From Aquirickettsiella gammari (GTDB taxonomy: Bacteria; Pseudomonadota; Gammaproteobacteria; Diplorickettsiales; Diplorickettsiaceae): 64,000 nucleotides of DNA. The stretch spans positions 992,001 to 1,056,000 of the forward strand of contig OY969558.1 of the NCBI GenBank assembly GCA_963701065.1, in the 5' to 3' direction. Each line of letters opens with the position of its first letter. The stretch's first letter is position 1. A model generated the notes under the pieces. It had not been told where the DNA came from and did no database searches. It saw only the letters and a list, made by a program, of their open reading frames with translations. Below are positions 17,633 through 26,542 of this stretch, piece by piece. A program made the position numbers and the translations under genes.

Positions 17633-17944
17633 TATTGTTGATAGCTTTCCGTAAAAGATCAAGTTAACGTTATGGTAGTTGGTATTGCTTTGCGCGCTAT
17701 TAAGCCGAGAGGAAAACAATAAGGGATTGAGATTTTGATTGCAAGTCCATAAGTGCTTCTAGCTTATGTGTTATGGTGCTGAGTCTTTGCAGATCAGCGG
17801 CATAAAAACTCGCCAAAATGTTATTTAAGTTGAGTTGTCTATAAATTTTGCATCCTTAGAAGTTATAATGCGGACATTTGTACTATCAAAATATCTCGAA
17901 GGCTAGGTTTGAGCCCGAAGGCTTCTTAATTTCAGAGCGACGCA

Positions 17945-17972
17945 TTGATCCTATAAAATATTTTGCTATACT
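17945..17972 (+). promoter_or_regulatory. Sigma-70 promoter of tRNA-Leu
   Basis: TTGATC (17945-17950) and TATACT (17967-17972) are separated by 16 bp and lie just before the tRNA. The GC-rich stretch GAGCGCCC after the -10 box is the discriminator type found at stringently controlled stable-RNA promoters. Confidence 0.65.
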
Positions 17973-17983
17973 GAGCGCCCGTT

Positions 17984-18070
17984 GCCGGGATGGCGGAATT
18001 GGTAGACGCGCCGGACTCAAAATCCGGTGATGGTGACATCGTGTGGGTTCGAGTCCCACTCTCGGTACCA
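17984..18070 (+). tRNA. tRNA-Leu (anticodon CAA)
   Basis: An 87-nt class II tRNA with a long variable arm (GGTGACATCGTG region). The anticodon loop CTCAAAA gives CAA, reading UUG. The acceptor stem pairs GCCGGGA with TCTCGGT with two wobble pairs, and CCA is encoded. It lies tail-to-tail with ispF. Confidence 0.95.
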
Positions 18071-18082
18071 TTAAATTAATTA

Positions 18083-18568
18083 CTATAGTGCTTGGATAAG
18101 GGCGATTGCAGTCGCTGCGATACCTTCTTTGCGTCCAATAAAGCCGAGTCCTTCATGGGTGGTTGCTTTCACACTGACCTGGGCAATATCAATTCTCATG
18201 TCCCGAGCTAAGTTAGAGCGCATAGCGTCTCGGTAATCCTTGAGTTTAGGTGTCTCTGCAATAATGGTAATATCCACATTGTTGATAGACCATTTTTTTT
18301 CGTATAGCATCTGAACGGTTGCTTGCAGAAAAAATCGACTTGTTTTTTGCTCCCAACGGGTATCCGTATCAGGAAAGTGCTGGCCTATATCACCTAAGGC
18401 ACCCGCGCCTAATAAGGCATCTACCAATGCATGTATGACGACATCACCATCTGAATGAGCCTTTATCCCCATTTGACAAGGAATAACGACGCCCCCTAAG
18501 GTTATTTGCTTTCCCGTTTCAAAGGCATGTACATCATAACCTTGTCCAATGCGTAGATTAGTATTCAT
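18083..18568 (-). CDS. ispF: 2-C-methyl-D-erythritol 2,4-cyclodiphosphate synthase
   Basis: A 161-residue trimeric enzyme that cyclises CDP-ME-2-phosphate in the non-mevalonate pathway. The zinc-site GYDVHAF gives D12 and H14. The IKAHSDGDVVIHALVDALLG block and the C-terminal TTHEGLGFIGRKEGIA are conserved. The length is normal. It is separated from ispD (left edge of the window), with which it is often fused or adjacent elsewhere. It appears as a single-gene leftward unit. Confidence 0.96.
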   Translation of the reverse strand: MNTNLRIGQGYDVHAFETGKQITLGGVVIPCQMGIKAHSDGDVVIHALVDALLGAGALGDIGQHFPDTDTRWEQKTSRFFLQATVQMLYEKKWSINNVDITIIAETPKLKDYRDAMRSNLARDMRIDIAQVSVKATTHEGLGFIGRKEGIAATAIALIQAL

Positions 18569-18820
18569 ATCGTTTTCTATTTATATCGATTTTTACCTAA
18601 ATCTTCAATCTTTAGTATCGTACCAGGATTTGACGACAAAATGGCAAAAATAGTGTCTGGTGTCTGCAAAAGATGGCCGAGCATTTATCTAGCGCCAAAC
18701 CAGGATACTAAGCTTATGCAAGAGCGACATTTTTTCAATTTAAATACTAGGTTGGATGAGAAATCAGATGTTATGATTAACGAGCAGATTTTAGCCGAGG
18801 AAGTTTTCGAGAAATTTATA

Positions 18821-19399
18821 ATGATAGAAACAACACGTTTTTTTACAAACTATTTTTTAGTGGCGATGCCTATTTTAACAGATGCTTATTTCAATCGTTC
18901 AGTGGTTTATATCTGTGAACATAGTGAAAAAGGAGCGGTTGGAATCATCATTAATCAACCCTTACAGTCACTGAGGGTTAATATCTCAGAAATATTGCAA
19001 AACATTGTGGTTGATAATATAGCAGAATCGACTACAACTGAATTCCCGATATTGTGTGGAGGGCCAGTCCATCCAGAACGCGGTTTTGTGATACATGCCC
19101 CTGTAGGGGAGTGGCAATCTAGCCTTAAAATGAATAGCGAAATTTCTGTGACCACCTCTAAAGATATTTTGCTCGCAATTGCTAAACAACAAGGACCCGA
19201 TAAATTTATTTTTTCATTAGGGTACGCAAACTGGGTAGCAGGTCAGATAGAGCATGAAATTATTAATAATTTCTGGTTAATGGTCCCTGCAAATGCAAAT
19301 ATACTATTTGATGTGCCATTTGAGCAACGTTGGCTAAAGGCGATGAATGATTTAGGTGTTGATGTGGCTAAGCTTGCTTATATGGGTGGCCATGCCTGA
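18821..19399 (+). CDS. yqgE: YqgE/AlgH family protein
   Basis: A 192-residue DUF179 protein. The start MIETTRFFTNYFLVAMPIL and the block RSVVYICEHSEKGAVGIIIN match the family, whose biochemical role is not settled. I start it at ATG 18821 because E. coli YqgE begins at this point. The frame stays open back to 18641, and ATG 18773 or 18641 would add 16 or 60 residues without family similarity. It overlaps ruvX by 8 bp, the usual yqgE-yqgF pairing, so translation is probably coupled. Confidence 0.9.
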   Translation: MIETTRFFTNYFLVAMPILTDAYFNRSVVYICEHSEKGAVGIIINQPLQSLRVNISEILQNIVVDNIAESTTTEFPILCGGPVHPERGFVIHAPVGEWQSSLKMNSEISVTTSKDILLAIAKQQGPDKFIFSLGYANWVAGQIEHEIINNFWLMVPANANILFDVPFEQRWLKAMNDLGVDVAKLAYMGGHA

Positions 19400-19820
19400 G
19401 ATTAAAACCATATTAGGGTTTGATTTTGGTTCCAAATATATTGGTGTTGCGCTTGGGCACACTTCGCCTGCAATAGCACAACCATTGACCAGTTTAACGG
19501 TAAGAAATGGGGAAGCACCTTGGAAAGAAATTGCGGCATTGTTAAAGATTTGGTCCCCCGATGCGTTGGTAGTGGGGATTCCACTCAATATGGATGGATC
19601 AGAGCAAGCTATAACGCATTTAGCACGTGCTTTTTTAGCGAATTTAAAACTACGTTTTCATTTGCCAAGCTTTGCCGTTGATGAACGACTTACTACGGTT
19701 GAAGCACGTGCACGACTCTTTGCGGCTGGAGGTTATAAAGCATTGAAGAAAAAATCTATTGATAGTGTTGCTGCTCAATTAATTGTAGAAATATGGCTAG
19801 AAAATAGGACCTATGAGTAA
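19392..19820 (+). CDS. ruvX: Putative pre-16S rRNA nuclease / Holliday junction resolvase-like RuvX (YqgF)
   Basis: A 142-residue RNase H-fold protein. The first acidic site is in GFDFGSKYIGVAL and later ones in DERLTTVEA and the C-terminal KKSIDSVAAQLI block. YqgF matures the 5' end of 16S rRNA in E. coli. I start it at ATG 19392 (MPEIKTILGFDFG), which overlaps the yqgE stop; an earlier TTG-type start at 19356 would add residues lying inside yqgE. Its own end overlaps murJ by 8 bp. Confidence 0.92.
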   Translation: MPEIKTILGFDFGSKYIGVALGHTSPAIAQPLTSLTVRNGEAPWKEIAALLKIWSPDALVVGIPLNMDGSEQAITHLARAFLANLKLRFHLPSFAVDERLTTVEARARLFAAGGYKALKKKSIDSVAAQLIVEIWLENRTYE

Positions 19821-21345
19821 AGCATTATTTAAATCAACTTCAGTTGTCGCATCGATGACCTTAATTTCACGAATTTTAGGTTTTGTTCGTGATATCGTTG
19901 CCGCTAGAATCTTTGGTGCAACCGCCGCAGTGGATGCGTTTTATATTGCTTTTAAGATTCCTAATTTTATGCGCGGATTATTTGCGGAAGGTTCATTTTC
20001 CACCGCTTTTATTCCAACTTTATCTGAATATAAACAAACACGCTCACAAGAAGAAGTGCAAAAATTTGTTGCCTACATTGCAGGGACACTCGGTTTGATT
20101 TTATTAGCAATTAGTCTGTTAGGGATATTAGGAAGCAAAGGTTTAGTGACACTATTTGCACCCGGTTTAGATCCTTACCGTTTTCAGTTAGCCATTGAAA
20201 TGTTAAGGATAACGTTCCCTTATTTGATGCTTATTTCTTTAACCGCCTTTGTCGGTGCGACTTTAAATTGTTATGGACAGTTTTGGGTCCCTGCTTTTAC
20301 CCCGGCGTTATTAAACATTGCTTTAATTATGACGGCATTTGGAGTTACGCGTTATTTTAAAGTCCCTGTAGAAGCTCAGGCGTGGGGGGTATTACTAGCT
20401 GGATTTTTACAACTAGGGTTTCAATTACCTTTTTTGCATCGTTTGAATTTATTACAAAGGCCGCGTTTTAATTGGCGCGATCCAGGGGTACAAAAGGTTT
20501 TAAAACTTATGTTGCCGGCTTTATTTGGTTCTTCTATAGGTCAAATCGGCTTATTACTGAATACCATTTTTGCGTCTTTTTTAGTCACTGGAAGTGTTAC
20601 TTGGCTTTATTACTCAGATAGGTTGGCTTATTTTCCTTTGGGAGTTTTTGGGGTGGCGCTAGTTACTGTCATATTGCCACATCTTTCACGGCAACATGCC
20701 GCAAAATCACCCGAATTATTTGCAAGTACCTTAAATTGGGGATTACGTTGTAATTTATTGATTGGCATTCCCGCTTCTTTAACGATGCTGCTTTTATCGG
20801 GTCCCCTTATCACGACACTCTTTTTTTATGGTAAATTTACTCGCCATGATGTGTTTATGACCCAACGTAGCGTCATAGCGTATTCGATCGGGTTGCTTGC
20901 TTTTATGTTGATTAAAATATTAGCGGCGGCATTTTATGCCCAACAAAATATTCGCACCCCCGTACGTATTGGGATTATTGCACTGGCAGCCAATCTAATT
21001 TTTAATGCTTTATTAATTATTCCATTGCAGCATGCCGGTTTAGCGCTGGCAAGCTCTCTATCGGCTTGGTTAAATGTAGGTTTGCTGCTATGGGCATTAC
21101 AAACACGAGGGGTTTTTCAATGGCAAACAGGCTGGATGCTTTTTGCATTACGCTTATTGTTTGCTAATAGTGTACTGGTCTTATTTTTTTATTGTTCCGC
21201 CGCTGCTATGCCTACCTGGTTAAACTGGGCTTGGCAACAACGTTTCCTGCATATTTTCTTTATTGGTGTGAGCGCAATCATTATTTATATGGCCTGTTTA
21301 TGGATAAGTGGTTTGCGATACCATGATTTAAAAGCGAAATCATGA
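19813..21345 (+). CDS. murJ: Lipid II flippase MurJ (MviN)
   Basis: A 510-residue polytopic membrane protein of the MOP superfamily with about 14 segments. The N-terminal block SVVASMTLISRILGFVRDIV and the loop NFMRGLFAEGSFSTAFIP are diagnostic for MurJ. It flips lipid II across the inner membrane for peptidoglycan synthesis. It overlaps ruvX by 8 bp and ribF by 4 bp, so yqgE-ruvX-murJ-ribF behave as one operon; the murJ-ribF pairing is conserved in many proteobacteria. Confidence 0.96.
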   Translation: MSKALFKSTSVVASMTLISRILGFVRDIVAARIFGATAAVDAFYIAFKIPNFMRGLFAEGSFSTAFIPTLSEYKQTRSQEEVQKFVAYIAGTLGLILLAISLLGILGSKGLVTLFAPGLDPYRFQLAIEMLRITFPYLMLISLTAFVGATLNCYGQFWVPAFTPALLNIALIMTAFGVTRYFKVPVEAQAWGVLLAGFLQLGFQLPFLHRLNLLQRPRFNWRDPGVQKVLKLMLPALFGSSIGQIGLLLNTIFASFLVTGSVTWLYYSDRLAYFPLGVFGVALVTVILPHLSRQHAAKSPELFASTLNWGLRCNLLIGIPASLTMLLLSGPLITTLFFYGKFTRHDVFMTQRSVIAYSIGLLAFMLIKILAAAFYAQQNIRTPVRIGIIALAANLIFNALLIIPLQHAGLALASSLSAWLNVGLLLWALQTRGVFQWQTGWMLFALRLLFANSVLVLFFYCSAAAMPTWLNWAWQQRFLHIFFIGVSAIIIYMACLWISGLRYHDLKAKS

Positions 21346-22268
21346 CGGAATTAATTGCTGGATTGCATCATATAAAACCCAGACATCATGGCTGTGTAGC
21401 GACTATTGGTAATTTTGATGGCTTACACAAAGGACATCAAGTTATTATTCAGGCCTTAATCAGCGGAGCTAAAGATCTCAATTTACCGACCTGCGTAATT
21501 ATTTTCGAGCCTCATCCTCAAGAATACTTTTTAGGTGAGCAAGCCTCTGCCCGTTTGATGCGCTTACGTGAAAAAATAAAATTTTTACGGTATTTATCGA
21601 TAGATAGAATACTTTGCGTAGCTTTTAATAAAGAGCTAGCAGAATGTTCTGCAGAAGATTTTGTAAAAAAAATTTTAGTTAATCGATTAGGAATACAGTC
21701 ATTAATAGTGGGTGATGATTTTCGTTTTGGCAAGGGACGTCAAGGCGATTTTAATTTTTTACAAGCTTTAGGTAAGCTGCATAACTTTACTGTACATTCG
21801 ACACCTACGGTGTTATTGGACAATAAACGTATAGGCAGTTCTCGAGTGCGAAATGCCGTAGAGCAAGGTGATTTTGAGTTAGCATCACAATTACTCGGAC
21901 GTCCTTTTATGCTTAGCGGCCGTGTTATTCAGGGTGAGCAACGGGGTCGTTTATTAGGCTTTCCTACCGCTAATATCGCATTGCATCGCCGTGTTATGCC
22001 CTTACAGGGTGTTTTTGTTGTACGTGTTTATGGTTTGGGTTCAATACCATTAACTGGGGTTGCTAATTGTGGTAATAGGCCGACTATTCAGGGTTTAAAA
22101 AATTTATTAGAAGTATATTTGTTTAATTTTGATCAAGACATCTATGGGCGCTTCATTGAAATAGAATTTTTAAAAAAAATACGCGAAGAAGAAAAATTTG
22201 CTTCCTTAGAGGCGCTCAAACAACAAATCGCTAAAGATGTAATTTTCGCCAAAAATTACTTTACATGA
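21342..22268 (+). CDS. ribF: Bifunctional riboflavin kinase / FAD synthetase
   Basis: A 308-residue enzyme that phosphorylates riboflavin to FMN and adenylylates it to FAD. The N-terminal nucleotidyltransferase has IGNFDGLHKGHQ (residues 22-33) and later ISSSR-like GSSRVRNAV. The C-terminal kinase has GFPTANI. The start ATGA overlaps the murJ stop. It is the last gene of the operon. It links to the rib gene cluster 2.5 kb downstream on the other strand, which supplies riboflavin. Confidence 0.96.
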   Translation: MTELIAGLHHIKPRHHGCVATIGNFDGLHKGHQVIIQALISGAKDLNLPTCVIIFEPHPQEYFLGEQASARLMRLREKIKFLRYLSIDRILCVAFNKELAECSAEDFVKKILVNRLGIQSLIVGDDFRFGKGRQGDFNFLQALGKLHNFTVHSTPTVLLDNKRIGSSRVRNAVEQGDFELASQLLGRPFMLSGRVIQGEQRGRLLGFPTANIALHRRVMPLQGVFVVRVYGLGSIPLTGVANCGNRPTIQGLKNLLEVYLFNFDQDIYGRFIEIEFLKKIREEEKFASLEALKQQIAKDVIFAKNYFT

Positions 22269-22380
22269 AAAATAAGAGATTAAATTTTTTAATCGATTGA
22301 ATAAATTTTTAATCTTTATATAATCTACTCTTAAAAAATAAATTGAATTGAGTTTTAAACAATAATAATAAAAATTAATT

Positions 22381-23883
22381 ATGAAGCCTATCATGCGTTT
22401 ACACTTTGACCTTCATAAAGTCGCCTCTCTCAAGCATTTAAAAGTAAAGACAGGAATAACTGGAATAAGGATTTTTGGAGATAGCTTAAGCGATCAAGGT
22501 GGAAAAAATGGAATGTATGCAAAAAAAATTTTTGGTTGTATTCCTCTAAGCTTATTTTTATATAAATCACCATACAAACGATTTACTAATGGTTTTGTTT
22601 GGGCAGACGCACTTAGCGCTGAGCTTGAATCTCTCAGTAAATCGACTAACCCACTAGATAATCCTTGCTTACCCTCACTACACGGTAATAAGAAATGGAT
22701 TGAAAATATGGCGCAAGGGGGGGCAACGGCCTATAAATATAGAGGATTTTTGGATTTCTTTAAGTATATGAAAGGATTTTTTTTGAGCTTTATGCTGACT
22801 AATATACAAAGTCAGGCAAAAAAAATAAAACAAGAAAAAAATAATAAACTTGAACCCGATGATCTTTGTATTATTTTTGCCGGAGCTAATGACCTGGTCA
22901 CGCTAGGCTATTGTGATAAGGGCGGTGCCAAAAGAGCTATTGAGGGAATTACTAAAACGGTAGAAATCTTAACGACCTCTCAATCAACAGTTACCGATCA
23001 AAATTATTCTAAAAATATTTTACTTTTTACACTGCCCGATTTTAGTAAAACCCCTCGGTTTTCTAAAAAATCAGATAGGACAAAGGAAAAAGCACAAGAG
23101 GCATGCCGTTTTTTTAATGAAGAATTAAGAAAATTAGCCAAATTAGACGCGAATGTGGAAATATTTGATGTGGCTGCAGTTTTTGAGGAAATTGATAAAA
23201 ATCCGGAAAAATATGGATTTACCAGTGGTTGTGCTGTTTACTATTTATCGGCGCTTCAAGGTAAAGAATGTATTGCTCAAAAAGTGACTTCTGGAAATGC
23301 TATCGTATTAAAAGAAACTAAAAAAGAGGCTAATCAACCTCATAAATTGAATTGTTATTTTGTTAAAGATGGAAAATTAGTTGAACATGGAACGGGTTCA
23401 ATGAAGCTTCCTAGCATTGTTACATTTAACTTAACTGAAGGAGAAAAAAAACAATTGGATGAAAAAATTGAGCAACATCCTTTCAAAGATGGCTTAAGCC
23501 AGTTAGTTTCTGGTGAAGAACAACATGACTCTTACGCTACACATATGGTTCAATATGCCGTGAAGGCTTATGAAAAAGAAAAGAAGAAGAGTATTCAACT
23601 GGCAGATATTTATACTTCGGCACTAGAGGCCATAAAGAAACACTTGCCCCATGAGCAAGTTATATTTTGGGATGATCTACATCCTTCAGTAATAGTTCAC
23701 TTTCTATTAGAGATATATTTTGAGCCATTTTTTACGCGCCATTACGGTCTGAAGCCGCCTAGGTTATGGACAGATAATATGGCACTTTCTGAAAGAGTGA
23801 CTGAAAAAGTTCCTTTGTCAGTTAAGGCCAGTGAGGCACCGGCGGGTTATTTCCAGTTAGCAAGCCGGTCACCTAGAGGCTAA
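22381..23883 (+). CDS. GDSL/SGNH-family lipase or esterase, possible secreted effector
   Basis: A 500-residue protein with SGNH hydrolase motifs: block I IFGDSLSDQGG (nucleophile S35), a block III GAND around residues 167-170 and block V DDLHPS with D431 and H434 as the rest of the triad. The FTNGFVWADALSAEL stretch resembles plant and Legionella lysophospholipase-type GDSL proteins. There is no signal peptide or membrane segment. An insert of roughly 120 residues rich in Lys and Glu sits before block V. The gene stands alone after an AT-rich 112-bp leader, with composition somewhat more AT-rich than its neighbours. In Legionellales, proteins like this can be Dot/Icm or type II substrates; secretion here is inference only. 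Confidence 0.75.
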   Translation: MKPIMRLHFDLHKVASLKHLKVKTGITGIRIFGDSLSDQGGKNGMYAKKIFGCIPLSLFLYKSPYKRFTNGFVWADALSAELESLSKSTNPLDNPCLPSLHGNKKWIENMAQGGATAYKYRGFLDFFKYMKGFFLSFMLTNIQSQAKKIKQEKNNKLEPDDLCIIFAGANDLVTLGYCDKGGAKRAIEGITKTVEILTTSQSTVTDQNYSKNILLFTLPDFSKTPRFSKKSDRTKEKAQEACRFFNEELRKLAKLDANVEIFDVAAVFEEIDKNPEKYGFTSGCAVYYLSALQGKECIAQKVTSGNAIVLKETKKEANQPHKLNCYFVKDGKLVEHGTGSMKLPSIVTFNLTEGEKKQLDEKIEQHPFKDGLSQLVSGEEQHDSYATHMVQYAVKAYEKEKKKSIQLADIYTSALEAIKKHLPHEQVIFWDDLHPSVIVHFLLEIYFEPFFTRHYGLKPPRLWTDNMALSERVTEKVPLSVKASEAPAGYFQLASRSPRG

Positions 23884-23979
23884 TTAAGCGCTTTTTTTGA
23901 TATCCTTTATATTTTTCACAAGCTAAAATAGGACAAATGTTTTGACGAAACTGATTTAGCTGATTAGACTACGCCGCTT

Positions 23980-24723
23980 ATGCCACGAAAAGAATTTCAT
24001 TTAATCCTCGAAGCGAGTGAGCAGATTGCTCCCAATGTGAAGCATTTCACTTTTCGTTATGAAGAGGGCGAAAGCTTTGATTTCATTCCTGGCCAATTCA
24101 TTACACTGCATATTCCGACTTCAGAGAAAATTTTACGTCGTAGCTATAGTATTGCCAACCAAAACCATAAGGCGACTAATAAGATAGAGTTTGCGGCCTC
24201 TTATGTCCCCGCAGGGGTGGCCAGTGAACTTTTGTTTACACTAAAAGCGGGCGACACAGTAACCGCAACCGGTCCTTTTGGGCGCTTAATTTTAAGAGAG
24301 GAGGCTCCTGCGCGCTATATCCTGGTCGCGACTGGGACAGGTGTTACGCCCTATCGAACTATGTTGGCTGAGTTAGCGTCTCGGTTTAAACAACAACCCT
24401 GTTTCAAGGTAATATTATTATTTGGCGTGCGCAGGCCTGAAGACTTATTATATCGGGATGAATTTGTTGCATTTGCCGAAAAAAACTCTTGGTTTGAATT
24501 TCGTGCCTATTATAGTCGGTTTAAACCAGAAAACGCTTTAGGCTATGAATATTCAGGTTATGTTTTGAATGCCTTTAGCGAGATTTCACCTAACGCTAAG
24601 CAAGATGTGGTTTATTTATGTGGGAACCCCAATATGGTGGATGAGGTTTTCGCGCTTTTAGTCAATGGCTATGCTTTCCCTTCCGACATTATTCGGCGTG
24701 AAAAATATATTTCATCTAATTAA
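23980..24723 (+). CDS. fpr: Ferredoxin/flavodoxin-NADP(+) reductase-like flavoprotein
   Basis: A 247-residue FAD-dependent oxidoreductase. The FAD-binding RRSYSIAN motif lies near residue 51, the flavin phosphate loop TGPFGRL near 100 and the NADP-binding ATGTGVTPYRTML near 112-124. The C-terminal block YLCGNPNMVDEVFALL is the usual NADP-side loop. It shuttles electrons between NADPH and ferredoxin or flavodoxin. The C-terminus ends IRREKYISSN, unlike the aromatic end of plant-type FNR. It could also be a CDP-6-deoxy-type or phenol-hydroxylase-type reductase; the partner is unknown. It is convergent with ribH. Confidence 0.8.
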   Translation: MPRKEFHLILEASEQIAPNVKHFTFRYEEGESFDFIPGQFITLHIPTSEKILRRSYSIANQNHKATNKIEFAASYVPAGVASELLFTLKAGDTVTATGPFGRLILREEAPARYILVATGTGVTPYRTMLAELASRFKQQPCFKVILLFGVRRPEDLLYRDEFVAFAEKNSWFEFRAYYSRFKPENALGYEYSGYVLNAFSEISPNAKQDVVYLCGNPNMVDEVFALLVNGYAFPSDIIRREKYISSN

Positions 24724-24789
24724 GCACGTCGCAACCATTGTTTAGAGAATAGAGTTATTTAAGTTGGAATAGTCTATTAGCTTGTTTTC

Positions 24790-25275
24790 TCAGTCTTCTA
24801 TTTCAAGCTGATCTAATATCGATATCATTTCCATCGCTGCGTCGACCGCATCATGACCTTTATAGATACGTGCTTTGGCTTGTTCTTCATTATCAGTAGT
24901 TAAGACGCCAAATATGACCGGAATGGATTCTTCCAAAGCCACTTTTTGGCAAGCGTAGCTGACTTGTTGACAAACATAATCATAATGAGTCGTTTCACCA
25001 CGAATAACCGCACCTAAACAGATAATAGCCAAACAGTTTTCATCAGAAATAGCTATTTGTTGAGCAGCGAGGCCAATTTCTATGGCTCCGGGAACGCGTA
25101 GGATAGTGATACGTTGTTCAGGAAAATTTAATTCTTTAAGTCGTTGCAATGCGCTATTGAGCAATGCTTCGGTAACTCCTTGATTAAAACGACTGACTAC
25201 AATAGCAATATTGAATTCATCAGTTTGTTGGTTGAACGACAAGGGTTTAGCGATAATTTCTTTTACTTTTTGCAT
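24790..25275 (-). CDS. ribH: 6,7-dimethyl-8-ribityllumazine synthase
   Basis: A 161-residue enzyme that condenses the RibD product with dihydroxybutanone phosphate to form lumazine. IAIVVSRFN near residue 24, the PGAIEIGLAAQ loop and the GAVIRGETTHYDYV substrate block with its catalytic His are present. It is 13 bp after ribBA, last in the mpl-ribD-ribBA-ribH series. The usual nusB gene does not follow; the next gene is convergent fpr. Confidence 0.96.
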   Translation of the reverse strand: MQKVKEIIAKPLSFNQQTDEFNIAIVVSRFNQGVTEALLNSALQRLKELNFPEQRITILRVPGAIEIGLAAQQIAISDENCLAIICLGAVIRGETTHYDYVCQQVSYACQKVALEESIPVIFGVLTTDNEEQAKARIYKGHDAVDAAMEMISILDQLEIED

Positions 25276-25288
25276 AACTATCCTTTAC

Positions 25289-26503
25289 TTATAGGTTGAG
25301 AAGATGTCCTAGCTTGGTTTGTTTGGTTTTCAAGTAGTCACGATTGGTTGCATTAGGTGTCGCGATTAAGGGAATACGTTCTGCTACCTCGATTCCGTAG
25401 CGTTCTAAATCTATTATTTTTTGCGGATTATTAGTCAGTAATTTTATTTTCAATAGTTTCAGATTTTGTAACATTTGCGCTGCTATCCAATAATTACGAT
25501 CATCACTGCCGAAACCTAACTTTTGATTAGCTTCTACGGTGTCTAAACCTTGATCTTGTAATGCATAAGCTTTAAGTTTATTCAGCAAACCAATTCCTCG
25601 GCCTTCTTGGCGTAGATAAAGCAATACCCCACCGTGTCGACTAATTTGCGCGAGTGATTCGTGTAGTTGCCAACCACAATCGCAACGCGCAGAACCAAAG
25701 AGATCGCCGGTAAAACATTCTGAATGAACACGTACCAAGATAGTTTGATTGTTTTTAGCAGGCCTTTCTTTAATAAGCGCTAAATGGTGATGCTTGTCTA
25801 AACGGCTTTCAAAGAGCTTTACGGTTAGATCGCCATATTCCTCAGTGGGTAAACGGATAGCGGCGATTTCTTTAACAAGGGATTCAGTTTGTAAACGATA
25901 TTGGATTAGATCACGGATAGACAATAAGCTGAGTTGATGCTGCTTAGCAAATTTTTCGAGATCGGGAAATCGAGCCATACTCCCATCAGGGTTCATTATT
26001 TCACAAATAACAGCTGCTGGTTTTAAGCCAGCTAGTCGCATTAAGTCGGTACTGCCCTCGGTTTGTCCCATCCGTTCTAAGATACCCCCTCGACGAGCTT
26101 GTAAAGGAAAGATGTGTCCGGGTGTCACAATATCCTTGGGGCCGCTTTGAGGGTTAATAGCAACTTTAATAGTATGGGCTCTATCAGCCGCCGATATGCC
26201 GGTGGTAACCCCTTCGGCGGCTTCAATTGATACCGTAAAGGCAGTATTAAAAGGGTTAGTCGCGTGTTCTACCATCATAGGAAGTTTTAAACGCCGAATA
26301 TCTTCTTCAGCGAGCGCTAAACAGACTAAGCCACGTCCATATTGAGCCATAAAATTAATGGTGCCAGCAGTTACTTTTTCAGCCGCTAATACTAAATCCC
26401 CCTCATTCTCTCGGTTTTCATGATCGAATAAGACAATCATTTTGCCTTGTCGTAAGTCTTCTAGGGCGCGATGGATGCTGGCAGAAGTAGGGGTTTTCAT
26501 CAT
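25289..26503 (-). CDS. ribBA: Bifunctional 3,4-dihydroxy-2-butanone-4-phosphate synthase / GTP cyclohydrolase II
   Basis: A 404-residue fusion that supplies both riboflavin precursors. The N-terminal RibB domain has the acidic loop DHENRENEGDL. The RibA domain has the zinc cysteines in HSECFTGDLFGSARCDCG and the catalytic RQEGRGIGL. In RibB the usual GHTE reads GQTE (RMGQTEGSTDL); this form is, as far as I recall, normal in one branch of RibBA proteins, so activity is probably retained. It lies between ribD (39 bp) and ribH (13 bp). Confidence 0.95.
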   Translation of the reverse strand: MMKTPTSASIHRALEDLRQGKMIVLFDHENRENEGDLVLAAEKVTAGTINFMAQYGRGLVCLALAEEDIRRLKLPMMVEHATNPFNTAFTVSIEAAEGVTTGISAADRAHTIKVAINPQSGPKDIVTPGHIFPLQARRGGILERMGQTEGSTDLMRLAGLKPAAVICEIMNPDGSMARFPDLEKFAKQHQLSLLSIRDLIQYRLQTESLVKEIAAIRLPTEEYGDLTVKLFESRLDKHHHLALIKERPAKNNQTILVRVHSECFTGDLFGSARCDCGWQLHESLAQISRHGGVLLYLRQEGRGIGLLNKLKAYALQDQGLDTVEANQKLGFGSDDRNYWIAAQMLQNLKLLKIKLLTNNPQKIIDLERYGIEVAERIPLIATPNATNRDYLKTKQTKLGHLLNL

Positions 26504-26542
26504 TTGATTTATTTTTCCGTTCTATGTGGCGGTATTATACGC

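Larger units (their letters stand above)
17600..17983. other. 384-bp gap between MFS gene and tRNA-Leu
   Basis: This gap holds the leader hairpin of the leftward MFS gene (17612-17632) and, at its right end, the tRNA-Leu promoter (17945-17972). I see no convincing coding frame. The minus-strand frame that covers the tRNA and runs into this gap is the well-known antisense-tRNA artefact. Confidence 0.6.

Noticed and set aside
17886..18071. Minus-strand frame of 61 codons over tRNA-Leu with a GLEPTRCHHHRILSPARLPI-like product
   Set aside because: This is the common false protein read antisense to tRNA-Leu; the tRNA fully explains the sequence.
18641..18820. 60-residue N-terminal extension of YqgE
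   Set aside because: The extension has no family similarity and the family start falls at ATG 18821.
25289..26503. GHTE changed to GQTE in the RibB half of RibBA, suggesting an inactive domain
   Set aside because: As far as I recall the GQTEGS form is normal in a branch of fused RibBA proteins; an alignment would settle it.
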